NCBI GenBank assembly: GCA_964370775.1
Contig: CAYJKT010000004.1
Coordinates: 1 to 64,000, forward strand
From: SIG603 sp964370775
Lineage (GTDB): Bacteria; Bacillota; Clostridia; Oscillospirales; Acutalibacteraceae
DNA length: 64,000 bases
Direction of reading: 5' to 3'
The notes beneath the pieces were generated by a model. It saw only the letters and a program-made list of their open reading frames with translations, made no database searches and was not told the DNA's origin. Position numbers and translations under genes: made by a program. Of the stretch, positions 18,391 to 27,279 are shown one piece after another (position 1 is the stretch's first letter; every line of letters begins with the position of its first letter).

Positions 18391-18480
18391 AAATTCTTTC
18401 AGTAGTGTTCCTATCCACACGCTAGAGTATGCGGCTGTTAAGTACAAGGTCGCCTATTCAAGATAGGCAGGGGAGCCACA

Positions 18481-18508
18481 AACCACTTCGTAAGAAGTGG
18501 TTTTTTTG
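18481..18508 (+). terminator. Intrinsic terminator after ureD
   Basis: A 9-bp perfect stem (AACCACTTC with GAAGTGGTT), GTAA loop and seven T's. A second small hairpin (GCCTAT/ATAGGC) lies just upstream. These might also be end structures of the decayed insertion sequence that follows. Confidence 0.8.
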
Positions 18509-18517
18509 TTGTATTTA

Positions 18518-18655
18518 TCAAACATGGATAAGATACGATTTCTATAACGGTAAAAATAGCAAGTGGATAACGAAATACATAAAGAACAAACTTGAGGAAG
18601 ATAACTAGAAGCCCAATTGACATTCAGAGAGTAAGAAGACCCTTAAGGGTAGCAA
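18518..18655 (+). pseudogene. Remnant of an IS200-type transposase (TnpA C-terminus)
   Basis: One frame reads SKWITKYIKNKLEEDN and stops. Shifted by one base it continues as LEAQLTFRE, stop, EDP. This looks like the C-terminal pattern of IS200/IS605-family TnpA (a YIxNQLxED helix, then DQLSxKE and DPF). Frameshift and stop codons show that it is dead. No complete element ends are clear. Family assignment rests on this short stretch only. Confidence 0.4.
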
Positions 18656-18801
18656 GTAATAATTTTTTGCAAATGATAGACCGTAAAAGCACTGAGAGGA
18701 CTTTTTACTATAGTTAAAAGTGGTTGGTTTTCGAAAATATGATTTAAATCACGATATATAAAAAGGAAGAAATGAAAAATAATATTGACCCGTTAACGTC
18801 C

Positions 18802-18833
18802 TTTAAGTTAATTTAAGGTTCATATAGTAGAAT
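18802..18833 (+). promoter_or_regulatory. Promoter with TTTAAG direct-repeat operator
   Basis: TTTAAGTTA (18802) and TTTAAGGTT (18812) form a direct repeat with 10-bp periodicity, followed by a TAGAAT -10-like box at 18828. The same repeat-to--10 arrangement occurs before the genes at 36880, 38875 and 41898. It resembles an OmpR/PhoB-family binding site replacing the -35 box. It would drive the glycosyltransferase fusion. Confidence 0.6.
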
Positions 18834-18936
18834 TAGTAAAAATAGTAGATATAGTCAATTAATTAATCAATACTGTTTTAGGGTTAACTGACTATATAAC
18901 TAAACTATTTTATCTAAGAATTAGTTGAGGAGTTTT

Positions 18937-20913
18937 ATGGTTAGAAAACAAGTAGTTATTATACCAGCATATAAGCCAACATCAGAATTAGTTAGCTTGA
19001 TTATTCAGTTGAAAAAATTTAACTTTACCAAAATAGTTATTGTAGACGACGGTAGTGGTGAAGAATTTAGTGATATTTTCGATAATGCAAAAAAATTAGA
19101 TTGCGATGTTATAATTCATAGAAAAAATCATGGAAAAGGTGCGACGTTAAAAACAGGTATTAGAAATGCTCAGAAAATTTATGGGTTAGAGCATGGATTT
19201 ATTACAGTAGATGCAGATGGGCAACATTTGTCGTCTGATGTTGTTAAAATATCTGAAACTATGGAGAAAAACACAACATCGTTAATTTTAGGTGCAAGAA
19301 ATTTAAGAGGTGCAAATGTACCTAAAAAATCATATTTTGGCAATACAATAACGTCTTTTATGTTTGGGTTAAACACAGGAGTAAAGTGTAAAGACACACA
19401 AACAGGTCTACGTGGAATACCTAAATCATTAGTAGATTTGGCGCTGGAAACAGAAGGGAAACGATATGAATATGAGTTTAACTTTTTAACTATAGCCATA
19501 CAAAAAGCTCAAATAGTGCAAATTCCTATTAACACAATTTATAAAAATAATAATAGAAATTCACATTTTAGACCTATAAGTGATTCGCTACTAATTTATG
19601 GTAAACCATTGAAGTTTTTACTAAGCTCAACTTTAAGCGCTGTGTTGGATATAAGTGCATTTTATGTATTATCTTTAATTTTTCAGTTTAGCTTAGTGGG
19701 CAACATTGTATTATCTACAGCTATTGCTCGTTTATTATCTGGCATATTCAATTTTACGCTAAACAAAAAATTCGTTTTTAAATCTAGCAAAAGAACAAAA
19801 GTGGAAATCATTAAGTATACTCTATTGTTTTTCTTGGTAATGGGATTGAGTGCTCTTGGAACAAGCGGACTTGCGATGACATTGGATAGCTCTTTTATGG
19901 CTAAGGTTATAGTTGACGCTATATTGTTTATATTTAGCTATTTTATGCAAAAAAACTGGGTGTTCACAAAAAAATTCACTTTGAAAAATGCATCTAAAGT
20001 GTGGAAATATTTAGCTACGATTTTTTTTATTTTTTATATGGGATTTACATTAATCAACAGATTTATTATACCGCAAAACGTGATTGTTGTGTACACTGAA
20101 GAGTACACTGAAGAGTATACTGAAGAATATACTGAAGAATATACTGAAGAGTTAAATGATACCATGCAAATAGAACCAGTAATAACTGATAACAGCTATA
20201 AAAGCGAGAATATAGAAGTAACAATATCCACAATAAAAGAGTATGATACAGTTATATATATTGCAGAAGTTAAAATAAATGATAGTAATCATTTGAGGGC
20301 TGGACTAGCTGAAAATTCTTTTGGAAACAACCTAACAGATACAACATCTGAAATTGCAAAAGAGAACTACGGTATACTTGCAATTAATGGCGATTATTAC
20401 GGATTTCGTGATGATGGTTATGTAATGCGAAATGGATATTTATACCGTGAAGAAATCAGTGATTTTGACCAAGAAGATTTGGTTATTTACGAAGATGGAA
20501 GTATGGAGATTATTTACGAGGGAGAAGTTAGCGCGGCACAACTTCAAGAGCAAGGAGCTGTACAAATATATTCGTTTGGCCCTGGTTTAATATCTGATGG
20601 CGAAATTACAGTTGATGAAAATAGCCAAGTAGACAGAGAAAAAACTAATAACCCAAGAACAGCAATTGGAATGATTGCACCTAATCATTATATTTTTATG
20701 GTTGCAGATGGAAGAACGGATATAAGCACAGGATTATCTCTTGAAGAAATGGCAATAGTGCTTGAATCTTATAATTGTGAAGTGGCTTATAATTTAGACG
20801 GAGGAGGCTCTTCTACTATGGTGTTTATGGGAGAAGTGATAAATAACCCTACATCGAATGGAAAAGAATTTAAAGAGAGGAGTATAAGTGACATTGTATA
20901 CATTGGAGAATAA
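18937..20913 (+). CDS. Glycosyltransferase 2 / GtrA / phosphodiester glycosidase fusion
   Basis: 658 residues from the ATG with TTGAGGAG upstream; the TTG at 18925 lies in that site. Residues 1-210 are a DPM1-like GT2 (VVIIPAYKP, VDDGSG, VDADGQH). About 220-345 are a four-helix GtrA domain. A further membrane segment ends near 376, then comes a five-copy YTEE repeat, then an extracellular NAGPA/DUF2233-type phosphodiester glycosidase domain (LAINGDYYGFRDDG, NNPRTAIGM, VADGRTD, NLDGGGSSTMVF). It probably makes a polyprenyl-phosphate sugar and acts on a cell-wall glycopolymer. The order of three activities in one chain is unusual. Confidence 0.85.
   Translation: MVRKQVVIIPAYKPTSELVSLIIQLKKFNFTKIVIVDDGSGEEFSDIFDNAKKLDCDVIIHRKNHGKGATLKTGIRNAQKIYGLEHGFITVDADGQHLSSDVVKISETMEKNTTSLILGARNLRGANVPKKSYFGNTITSFMFGLNTGVKCKDTQTGLRGIPKSLVDLALETEGKRYEYEFNFLTIAIQKAQIVQIPINTIYKNNNRNSHFRPISDSLLIYGKPLKFLLSSTLSAVLDISAFYVLSLIFQFSLVGNIVLSTAIARLLSGIFNFTLNKKFVFKSSKRTKVEIIKYTLLFFLVMGLSALGTSGLAMTLDSSFMAKVIVDAILFIFSYFMQKNWVFTKKFTLKNASKVWKYLATIFFIFYMGFTLINRFIIPQNVIVVYTEEYTEEYTEEYTEEYTEELNDTMQIEPVITDNSYKSENIEVTISTIKEYDTVIYIAEVKINDSNHLRAGLAENSFGNNLTDTTSEIAKENYGILAINGDYYGFRDDGYVMRNGYLYREEISDFDQEDLVIYEDGSMEIIYEGEVSAAQLQEQGAVQIYSFGPGLISDGEITVDENSQVDREKTNNPRTAIGMIAPNHYIFMVADGRTDISTGLSLEEMAIVLESYNCEVAYNLDGGGSSTMVFMGEVINNPTSNGKEFKERSISDIVYIGE
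20092..20151 (+). repeat. Five tandem 12-bp repeats encoding YTEE
   Basis: Five head-to-tail copies of TACACTGAAGAG with only T/C and A/G third-position differences encode (Tyr-Thr-Glu-Glu)5. They form an acidic spacer just outside the membrane between the GtrA and glycosidase domains. Copy number may vary by slippage without changing frame. Confidence 0.9.
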
Positions 20914-21310
20914 AAAAGAAATTAAATATTTAGTTTTTAGAAAAAGCGTAGTACCATACTTGATAACAACAGTGGCTTGCCTGATATTTTCGATAATTTA
21001 TGCTCAGTTTTCACGAGGAGTGAGTTCATATTACATGACGTTTTTATTTGCTTTTCCATTAATATTTGGTGTTGTAGTTGGCATGTGTGTTATGTTAATT
21101 AAAAAAACAAAAAGAGAGTATTTTTTTGCTACTCATTTTTATCATACAGGAGTAGTAGCTTTGACGTTAAGCTCATTATTAAGAGGGATTTTTGACATTG
21201 CGGGAACTGCATCGCAGTATCAAACTATATTAATGATATTTGGAATAGCATCAATAGTTATAAGTATTTGTGCGCTGATTATTGAAAAGATTTTTTTCAA
21301 ATCCAGTTAA
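20888..21310 (+). CDS. Small four-helix membrane protein
   Basis: 140 residues with four hydrophobic segments (about 24-42, 48-70, 85-102, 112-134). The GTG start at 20888 has GAGAGGAG upstream and overlaps the end of the fusion gene by 26 bp, so the two are coupled. No family recognised. It probably assists the glycosyltransferase/glycosidase fusion at the membrane. Confidence 0.65.
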   Translation: MTLYTLENKKEIKYLVFRKSVVPYLITTVACLIFSIIYAQFSRGVSSYYMTFLFAFPLIFGVVVGMCVMLIKKTKREYFFATHFYHTGVVALTLSSLLRGIFDIAGTASQYQTILMIFGIASIVISICALIIEKIFFKSS

Positions 21311-21367
21311 ATCAAGAAGTTATTAGAAATATTAATAAGCATTGTTAAAGGGAGAGGATAATATTTT

Positions 21368-22774
21368 ATGAAAAAATTCACAGTAGTTTTGCTAGCTTTA
21401 ATGTTGTTGACTTTTTCCGCTTGTGACCAAGCAAATGAAAGTGTAACATCAAGTGAAAATTTAAACTTAGTTATAGAGGATTTATCAGTAGATGTAGAAT
21501 ATCCAAGTAAAGATTATAGTAGTAGTTCAGTTGGAAATTCATCGATAATAAACGAAGAAGAGGTAACGATTACTGAAAGTGGAGTTTATGAATTTAGTGG
21601 TGAATATAAAAATATTACAGTTAATGTAGATAAAACCGTAGACGAGGGCATGGTATATTTAGTGCTTGAAGATACAAATATTACGAGCGAGAACGGAACA
21701 CCGATTAATATTATTGAGGCTAAGGACGTTGTATTGGTTTTAAAGGGAGAAAACATTGTAACTCAAGGCGAGATAATAACCAATGATACTGAATTTCCAT
21801 CTGCTGCTATTTATTCAAGAGCAGACACTGCGATTACAGGAAGTGGTAGCCTTACTGTAAAAACACAGTATCAGGACGGAATTAATAGCAGAGATGACCT
21901 TGTTATAGAGAGTGGTAATATTGTAGTAGAAGCAGTAGAAGACGGAGTTGTAGGCAAGGATTTGCTTGCTATAGCTGATGCAAATATTGATATAATTTGT
22001 GGAAAAGATGGACTTAAAGCGTCTAATGATGAGGATATTGATAGAGGAAATATTATAATTAAGAATGGCGATTTTGGTATTAATGCAAGTAATGATGCAA
22101 TATCGGCTGAACAAATTTTGCAAATAGAGAACGGAGTTTTCGATATTTACTCAGGTAATGGTTTTGAGAAAGTGCTAAACACCGTTAATCCAGGTAGGGG
22201 CAATGAAGACGTTGATAATGAAAACGATTTGCTAGAAGCTAGCATGAAAGGTTTAAAAAGCTCCGATATTCTTATAAATGGTGGCGAATTTAATATATCC
22301 TCTTACGAAGACGCTGTACATGCAGATGCTAACCTGCAAATAAATGGTGGTAGTTTTCTAATTAATTCAGGAGATGATGCCATACATGGAGAACAGAATT
22401 TAGTTATTAATAGTGTTGATTTAACTATAGAAAACGGATATGAAGGAATTGAGTCATCAGTGATACTTATAAATGGTGGGAATATTTCTCTTAATGTTTT
22501 AGATGATGGCATTAATGCAAATACAAGTGGTGGATTAGTAAAAATTACAAATGGAAATATACTAATTGTGTGTGAGGGAGACGGAATAGACTCTAACGGT
22601 GATTTATTTGTTGAAGGAGGCGAAGTCATTATTGACCGTATAGAAGGACAATCTGGTGGAGATAGTGAGCTTGATATAGACGGAGTTTATATTGTATCTG
22701 GCGGAAGTGTTACAGACGAAGATTTAGAAAAACTAGAAGTCGAGAGCAGAGGTAAGGGTGACAAAAAAAGGTAG
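21368..22774 (+). CDS. Cthe_2159-family carbohydrate-binding-domain lipoprotein
   Basis: 468 residues. The signal peptide has a lipobox ending at Cys19 (LLTFSAC). The rest is a repetitive beta-helix-type sequence with recurring INGG, DGI and SGDDAIH motifs (ITESGVYEFSGEYKNITVNV, DGINSRDDLVIESG, INGGEFNISSYEDAVHAD). This is typical of the Cthe_2159/pectate-binding-like family. It is surface anchored. A paralogue lies at 40301-41776. It follows the small membrane protein by 57 bp, with its own AGGGAGAGG site. Confidence 0.85.
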   Translation: MKKFTVVLLALMLLTFSACDQANESVTSSENLNLVIEDLSVDVEYPSKDYSSSSVGNSSIINEEEVTITESGVYEFSGEYKNITVNVDKTVDEGMVYLVLEDTNITSENGTPINIIEAKDVVLVLKGENIVTQGEIITNDTEFPSAAIYSRADTAITGSGSLTVKTQYQDGINSRDDLVIESGNIVVEAVEDGVVGKDLLAIADANIDIICGKDGLKASNDEDIDRGNIIIKNGDFGINASNDAISAEQILQIENGVFDIYSGNGFEKVLNTVNPGRGNEDVDNENDLLEASMKGLKSSDILINGGEFNISSYEDAVHADANLQINGGSFLINSGDDAIHGEQNLVINSVDLTIENGYEGIESSVILINGGNISLNVLDDGINANTSGGLVKITNGNILIVCEGDGIDSNGDLFVEGGEVIIDRIEGQSGGDSELDIDGVYIVSGGSVTDEDLEKLEVESRGKGDKKR

Positions 22775-22826
22775 ATGTTAATTTCATTAGCAACAATGAA
22801 AAAAATCAACCTTATTGGAGGAAAAG

Positions 22827-24251
22827 ATGATTAAAAAGATAAATAAGTGCAAAAAGTTCTTTTTTTCATACTCTAACATTATCATAATATGCTTTATGGC
22901 GCTTTTTACTGTTATCTCGATAGTTCTGTTGGCTAAGTGGAAAGGGAATCTAGATGACTGTGTTTTACTTCTATTTGAAATATTAGTTGTTTTTGCAATC
23001 GCTGCTTTGGTATTAATAATAATATTAAAGAAAAGGTTAACTCCTATTACAAATTTAATAGATAAAAAGAAGCTATTAAATGAATTAGATATTGAAGAAT
23101 ATGCAGACGGAAAAAACAACGATGTTGAACTGCTAGAAAAAACATTCACACAGCTGCATAGCCATATTTTAAGACAAAGGTATATTCTTAAAAGAAAGTT
23201 AATTAAATATATAATTTATGGAGATTTTACGTACGATATTCAAGAGAACTTAAACCAACTGGGCGTAATGGTAGATAAAGATTGTAAATATGGTATTTTT
23301 AGTATAAAGTTTAAATCTAAGAATGAAGATGTTAGCGAAAGATTAGAGTATATTGAGAATTTAAGCAGAGAAGACTGTCAACTGCATTTTGTTATGACAA
23401 TAGATAATGAAACAGCTATTTTTCTTATCGTTACAAAAGATAGAGAGAATATAGAGCTTGAGTTTCAAAATATAAAGAAAAAACATGAAGACGACTTAGA
23501 GCTTAAATTTGGTGGAATGTATAATACATTGGCAAATATAAGCAACTCTTATTTTAATATAAGTGATATACCTTATTTTAACTTTGAACACAAAATTGAC
23601 AATGAGTTTATAGATGAGATAGCAGAACTCATAAAAACAGATAAAATATACATAGCTACAAAATTGATAAACCAAAAGTATGGATTAAGCGACTTTGATA
23701 ACTGTTGTTATATTAAGAAAAAGCACACATATTCTGAATTTACAGCAGCAGTGATGCAAATTTGCTCGAAGTTTGACTTAAATTTAACTGCAAACGATGT
23801 TTCTGCATTGTTATCTGTGAATAATATAGTCGCAAAAAAGAAGGTTAGCGAAATATTTTTTAAGTGTAATGAGTTAATAAATGAAGATATTCAAACAGAA
23901 GATTGCCAAATAATGAGCGAGAGAACAAAAGATATTTTAAGATATATTGATGAAAACTTTACTAACCAAGATATGTGCCTTGACCTAATTTGTGAGAAAT
24001 ATAAAATTCATCACAACACACTGTCTGCAATATTTAAAAAAGAGACAGGTCAAAATTATAAGGACTATTTGACAGAAAAAAGAATTTCTGCTGCAAAAAC
24101 AATGCTTGTTAAGCAACCTGATTTAACAGTTACACAGATAGGAACAGAAGTAGGATATAGGAACATTTCTTATTTTATAAAATGTTTTAAAGACGAAGTA
24201 GGGGTTACGCCTAATATATTTAAGAAAAAAGTTAGCGATAAAACACTTTAG
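22827..24251 (+). CDS. AraC-family regulator with N-terminal membrane segments
   Basis: 474 residues from the ATG that follows TTGGAGGAAAAG; the TTG at 22815 is part of that site. Two N-terminal hydrophobic segments (about 15-33 and 45-66) are followed by a linker rich in charged helices and a C-terminal AraC double helix-turn-helix (MCLDLICEKYKIHHNTLSAI, VTQIGTEVGYRNISYFIKCF). The arrangement resembles YesN/two-TM AraC regulators, but no receiver domain is seen. It may be a one-component membrane regulator of the preceding surface genes. Confidence 0.82.
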   Translation: MIKKINKCKKFFFSYSNIIIICFMALFTVISIVLLAKWKGNLDDCVLLLFEILVVFAIAALVLIIILKKRLTPITNLIDKKKLLNELDIEEYADGKNNDVELLEKTFTQLHSHILRQRYILKRKLIKYIIYGDFTYDIQENLNQLGVMVDKDCKYGIFSIKFKSKNEDVSERLEYIENLSREDCQLHFVMTIDNETAIFLIVTKDRENIELEFQNIKKKHEDDLELKFGGMYNTLANISNSYFNISDIPYFNFEHKIDNEFIDEIAELIKTDKIYIATKLINQKYGLSDFDNCCYIKKKHTYSEFTAAVMQICSKFDLNLTANDVSALLSVNNIVAKKKVSEIFFKCNELINEDIQTEDCQIMSERTKDILRYIDENFTNQDMCLDLICEKYKIHHNTLSAIFKKETGQNYKDYLTEKRISAAKTMLVKQPDLTVTQIGTEVGYRNISYFIKCFKDEVGVTPNIFKKKVSDKTL

Positions 24252-24588
24252 TGAAATTAAACATGAGATATAGTTGAATATATAAACAAATTATATATAT
24301 TGCTTAGTTATATTAGTTTTTTGCTATTGTGCATTAGAAAATTGGTGTAGAAAAATGTAGGATCAACTGATATAATTTTTAATGCAATATATAAATGCAA
24401 CAACTAAGTCAAAATGAAAAACATTTAAAGATAGACTTTTTAAGTAAAGTCTATTTTTAAAGTAAGCAGGTTAGCTTCAACTAACAATATAAGAAAAGTG
24501 GTCTAAATTTTAAGAACACTTTCATTTTTGTGAATTAAGTTAGTTGTGTCTAATTGAATAATTAAAAGGGGAAAGGATAGTTATAACG
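24252..24588 (+). other. Intergenic region with terminator before the redox locus
   Basis: A terminator-like hairpin (ATAGACTTT with AAAGTCTAT, 24431-24454, then a T-run) probably ends transcription from the AraC gene. The first 150 bp are extremely AT-rich, with interleaved complementary stretches at about 24295-24309 and 24385-24409. No promoter of good consensus and no known riboswitch is recognised. A GGGGAAAGG ribosome site lies directly before 24589. Confidence 0.55.
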
Positions 24589-25743
24589 ATGAAATATATA
24601 CAAGAGATTGAAAAATTTATTCATGTTATGAATAAAGAAAATGAAGTTCCTGAATACTTTACCGACGGGCTACTCAACTTCAAAGACCGTATTGAAAATA
24701 GTAGTTTAAAAAAAGTCGGAATAATCGGAGATAATTATTATAGTTTGTATGTTAGAGCGTATGGGTTAATGCCTGTGTTATTAAGCGGAGGGAGCTATTA
24801 TACAGGTGAAAATACAGGACATATTTTTCCACAAATTAGTGACCCGGTAGCAAAATCTGCTATTGGTTTGCTTCTAGACCCAGAGCTAGATTTGCTTAAA
24901 TCGCTTGACGCTGTACTTATAGTTATAAAAAATGACAGCTATAAAAAAGCAACTGCATATTTAAAAGATATGGGTATTAAAGTTATTCAAGTAGAGATTA
25001 ATCCTTATATAGTAGAAAAAGTTCCTTTTAACTATTATAAACAGCAGTTACTTGTGATAAATGAAATAAGTAAACTTAAGTTAGGCTTATTTAACGAAAA
25101 AACATTTAAAAGTGAACTTAAAGTATTTGAGAGTGCTTATGAGATTATTAATTCAAACAAATGGAAGTCACTTTCTACAATGGTACAAAATTTACTTATC
25201 TATTCACTACATACTACAGATGATAAAGATGAGTGGTGTAATGAAGCAGAGGTGTATTTAGAAAAGTTTGAAGAAAAAGAGTTAGGGCCTCAAATATTGT
25301 TAATGGGTTCTGAGGTTGCGTTGCCAAATTATAAAGTTTATCAAATCTTTAATGATATTGGAATAAAAGAATTTAAGAATGAATGTCTGATCTTGCCAGA
25401 TTATTCAGAAATAGATGTAAATTCAGGTGCGTTAAATCTTTTAGGAAAATGCTTAGCGTTTCAATATAAAAATTCTTTCTCTCCACAAACTGTATGTGCA
25501 GTAGACAGAGTAGTTTTTCCTGAAAATACAAAAGGCATAATTTACTATCTGCTTAAAGGACAAGTGTCAGAAGCGTACCAAGCAGAGCGTATGGAAGAGC
25601 TTGCTATTGAGCAAGGAATACCTTTTCTATGTATTGAAACTGATTATACCTATACGGATAAAGAACAAGTTAGAATTAGAGTTGAAGCTTTTTATGAGAT
25701 GCTAAGTAGCTCTTTAAATAACAAAGCCAATGTAGAAAGATAA
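24589..25743 (+). CDS. HgdB-like 2-hydroxyacyl-CoA dehydratase family protein lacking the cluster cysteines
   Basis: 384 residues. The C-terminal domain matches the HgdB/BcrC/double-cubane family (GIIYYLLKGQVSEAY and EQGIPFLCIETDYTYTDKEQ, VRIRVEAFYEM). In the N-terminal domain the positions that align with Cys56, Cys75, Cys94 and Cys124 of the protein at 27263 are non-cysteine (for example VLLSGG for RMCAGH, ISDPVAK for RDACPLIK, IKNDSYKK for MTCEAKR). It therefore probably does not bind the usual FeS cluster by itself. It may be a structural partner or a scaffold for the cysteine-rich paralogue encoded three genes downstream. Confidence 0.78.
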   Translation: MKYIQEIEKFIHVMNKENEVPEYFTDGLLNFKDRIENSSLKKVGIIGDNYYSLYVRAYGLMPVLLSGGSYYTGENTGHIFPQISDPVAKSAIGLLLDPELDLLKSLDAVLIVIKNDSYKKATAYLKDMGIKVIQVEINPYIVEKVPFNYYKQQLLVINEISKLKLGLFNEKTFKSELKVFESAYEIINSNKWKSLSTMVQNLLIYSLHTTDDKDEWCNEAEVYLEKFEEKELGPQILLMGSEVALPNYKVYQIFNDIGIKEFKNECLILPDYSEIDVNSGALNLLGKCLAFQYKNSFSPQTVCAVDRVVFPENTKGIIYYLLKGQVSEAYQAERMEELAIEQGIPFLCIETDYTYTDKEQVRIRVEAFYEMLSSSLNNKANVER

Positions 25744-25754
25744 GGAGGGTGAAG

Positions 25755-26396
25755 ATGTTATATTTGTTAAGTGGGATAAACTTGATGAAAAATGTAGTAG
25801 TAAAAATGTGGTCTTACAAAGTGGTAAAAGCTTTAGTAATTGCCTGTTTTACAATTTATCTTATTTGGGGTTTTGGAAGCAGTGTGCTAAGTAGACTTTC
25901 AAGTCAAGGAGTAATTGATCTTCCAGATTTCCTAAATCTATCGGTGGCAACAAGTATTAGTTCGACAGAAGAAGATGGCAACAGTAATGAGATTAGGCTT
26001 ATGTCTACAAATACCTTAAACACAAGTTCAGTTATGCTGTTATCGGCTACTAACACAAACATAGCGCAATCTGTTTCGGAGCTATCTTTTATTTCCTTTA
26101 ACCCGAATTATACAAAAAGTGGAAAAACTTCAGAGGGTATTTTAGGTGCATTAGTTACACTAGCAAGTGTTTTTGGACCTGGAATAGTGCTAATAGTTAT
26201 AGTTTTGTTTGTACAAAAAGCATTGTCCGACATAAAAGCACCACCTCTACCTATTATATATTCAAAAGATGATGCAGACGAAATAATAGTAGAAGATTAC
26301 AGAATGCCAGTACTTTACACGAAAGGGGAATCAGAAGAATATGAAGAAGATGACGAAGACGACGAAACCACTCAATTCGAAGCTGATGGTGAATAA
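25755..26396 (+). CDS. Membrane protein with extracellular loop and acidic tail
   Basis: 213 residues from the ATG after AAGGAGGGTG. One membrane segment near the N-terminus (about 20-42) is followed by a Ser/Thr/Asn-rich extracellular region, a second segment (about 130-155) and a very acidic cytoplasmic tail (EEYEEDDEDDE). No family recognised. It sits between the cysteine-poor HgdB-like gene and the polyferredoxin gene, which it overlaps, so it is probably part of a membrane-bound complex with them. Confidence 0.65.
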   Translation: MLYLLSGINLMKNVVVKMWSYKVVKALVIACFTIYLIWGFGSSVLSRLSSQGVIDLPDFLNLSVATSISSTEEDGNSNEIRLMSTNTLNTSSVMLLSATNTNIAQSVSELSFISFNPNYTKSGKTSEGILGALVTLASVFGPGIVLIVIVLFVQKALSDIKAPPLPIIYSKDDADEIIVEDYRMPVLYTKGESEEYEEDDEDDETTQFEADGE

Positions 26397-27279
26397 TAGA
26401 ATTACAATATTTAGACTGATTTTTCTTTTCTTGTTTTTCTTAATTTTAACTTTTGGTGGCTATTTTATAGGAAAATACGCACAAGTTATTTTACCTATAT
26501 TTAACTGCGAATACGTAGGAGGCGGAACTACACGAGGAGTATGTATTGCCATAATAGATTTCAACAAAAATCTAACATTAACTTTTGCAATAAGCATGCT
26601 TGTTTATGTAGCATCAATGTTTATTTTTGGACGTCTATGGTGTGGATATATCTGTCCTATGGGATTTTTCCAAGACATACTTACAATTGTAAGACAAAAA
26701 CTTAGAATACCTCAATTGACAATTCCACAACAAGCAAAACCTTTTATCACAATTGTTAAATGGTATTGTGTGTTCTACATATTGTTTTTTGACTTATGTA
26801 AGGTTTGTCCGGTGCAGTATTTCACTGTTCCTGTTGGTGGTTTCACCAGCAACGGTGGCGGTGGCGGTTGGGCTTATATATGGGCAGTGGTTTTAGTGTT
26901 ACTTATGACACTAAGCGACAGAGCAGGGTGCAGAATTTGTCCTATAGGAGCATTAACTGGTTTAACCAACAAAATAAGTGGTGCAAGAATAAAAAAATGT
27001 GGTGCTGCTTGTACTCATTGTAGAGCTTGTTTAGAAGCTTGCCCTATGGATATTCAAGAGATATACGAAGAGAGAGAAAAAGAAGATTTAACATGCCAAG
27101 AATGCATTTATTGCATGAAGTGTATTGAGGTTTGCCCAGAAAAAGATGCTTTGCGTTTTGAACTGTTCGGCAAAACTATTCTTGAATCAAGAAGGTTAAC
27201 AAGAGAGGCTAAATACGATGATATTTTAGATTATAAAGCGATAACTGATGTTGAGGTGGAAAATGGAAGAGAGAACTAA
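26386..27279 (+). CDS. Membrane polyferredoxin (NapH/CcoG-like 4Fe-4S protein)
   Basis: 297 residues from the ATG at 26386; an in-frame ATG at 26341 would overlap the previous gene by 56 bp. About four membrane segments carry the cytoplasmic motifs WCGYICPMG and CRICPIGAL. Two classical ferredoxin sites follow: CTHCRACLEACP and CQECIYCMKCIEVCP. Such proteins pass electrons from the membrane to soluble redox enzymes. It overlaps the cysteine-rich HgdB-like gene by 17 bp, which makes it the likely electron source for that protein or its activase. Confidence 0.83.
   Translation: MVNNRITIFRLIFLFLFFLILTFGGYFIGKYAQVILPIFNCEYVGGGTTRGVCIAIIDFNKNLTLTFAISMLVYVASMFIFGRLWCGYICPMGFFQDILTIVRQKLRIPQLTIPQQAKPFITIVKWYCVFYILFFDLCKVCPVQYFTVPVGGFTSNGGGGGWAYIWAVVLVLLMTLSDRAGCRICPIGALTGLTNKISGARIKKCGAACTHCRACLEACPMDIQEIYEEREKEDLTCQECIYCMKCIEVCPEKDALRFELFGKTILESRRLTREAKYDDILDYKAITDVEVENGREN

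Noticed and set aside
24295..24409. Interleaved complementary stretches (ATATATTG/CAATATAT and CTTAGTT/AACTAAG) resembling a pseudoknot or riboswitch
   Set aside because: The pairs cross, the region is extremely AT-rich so chance pairing is likely, and no known riboswitch core is present.
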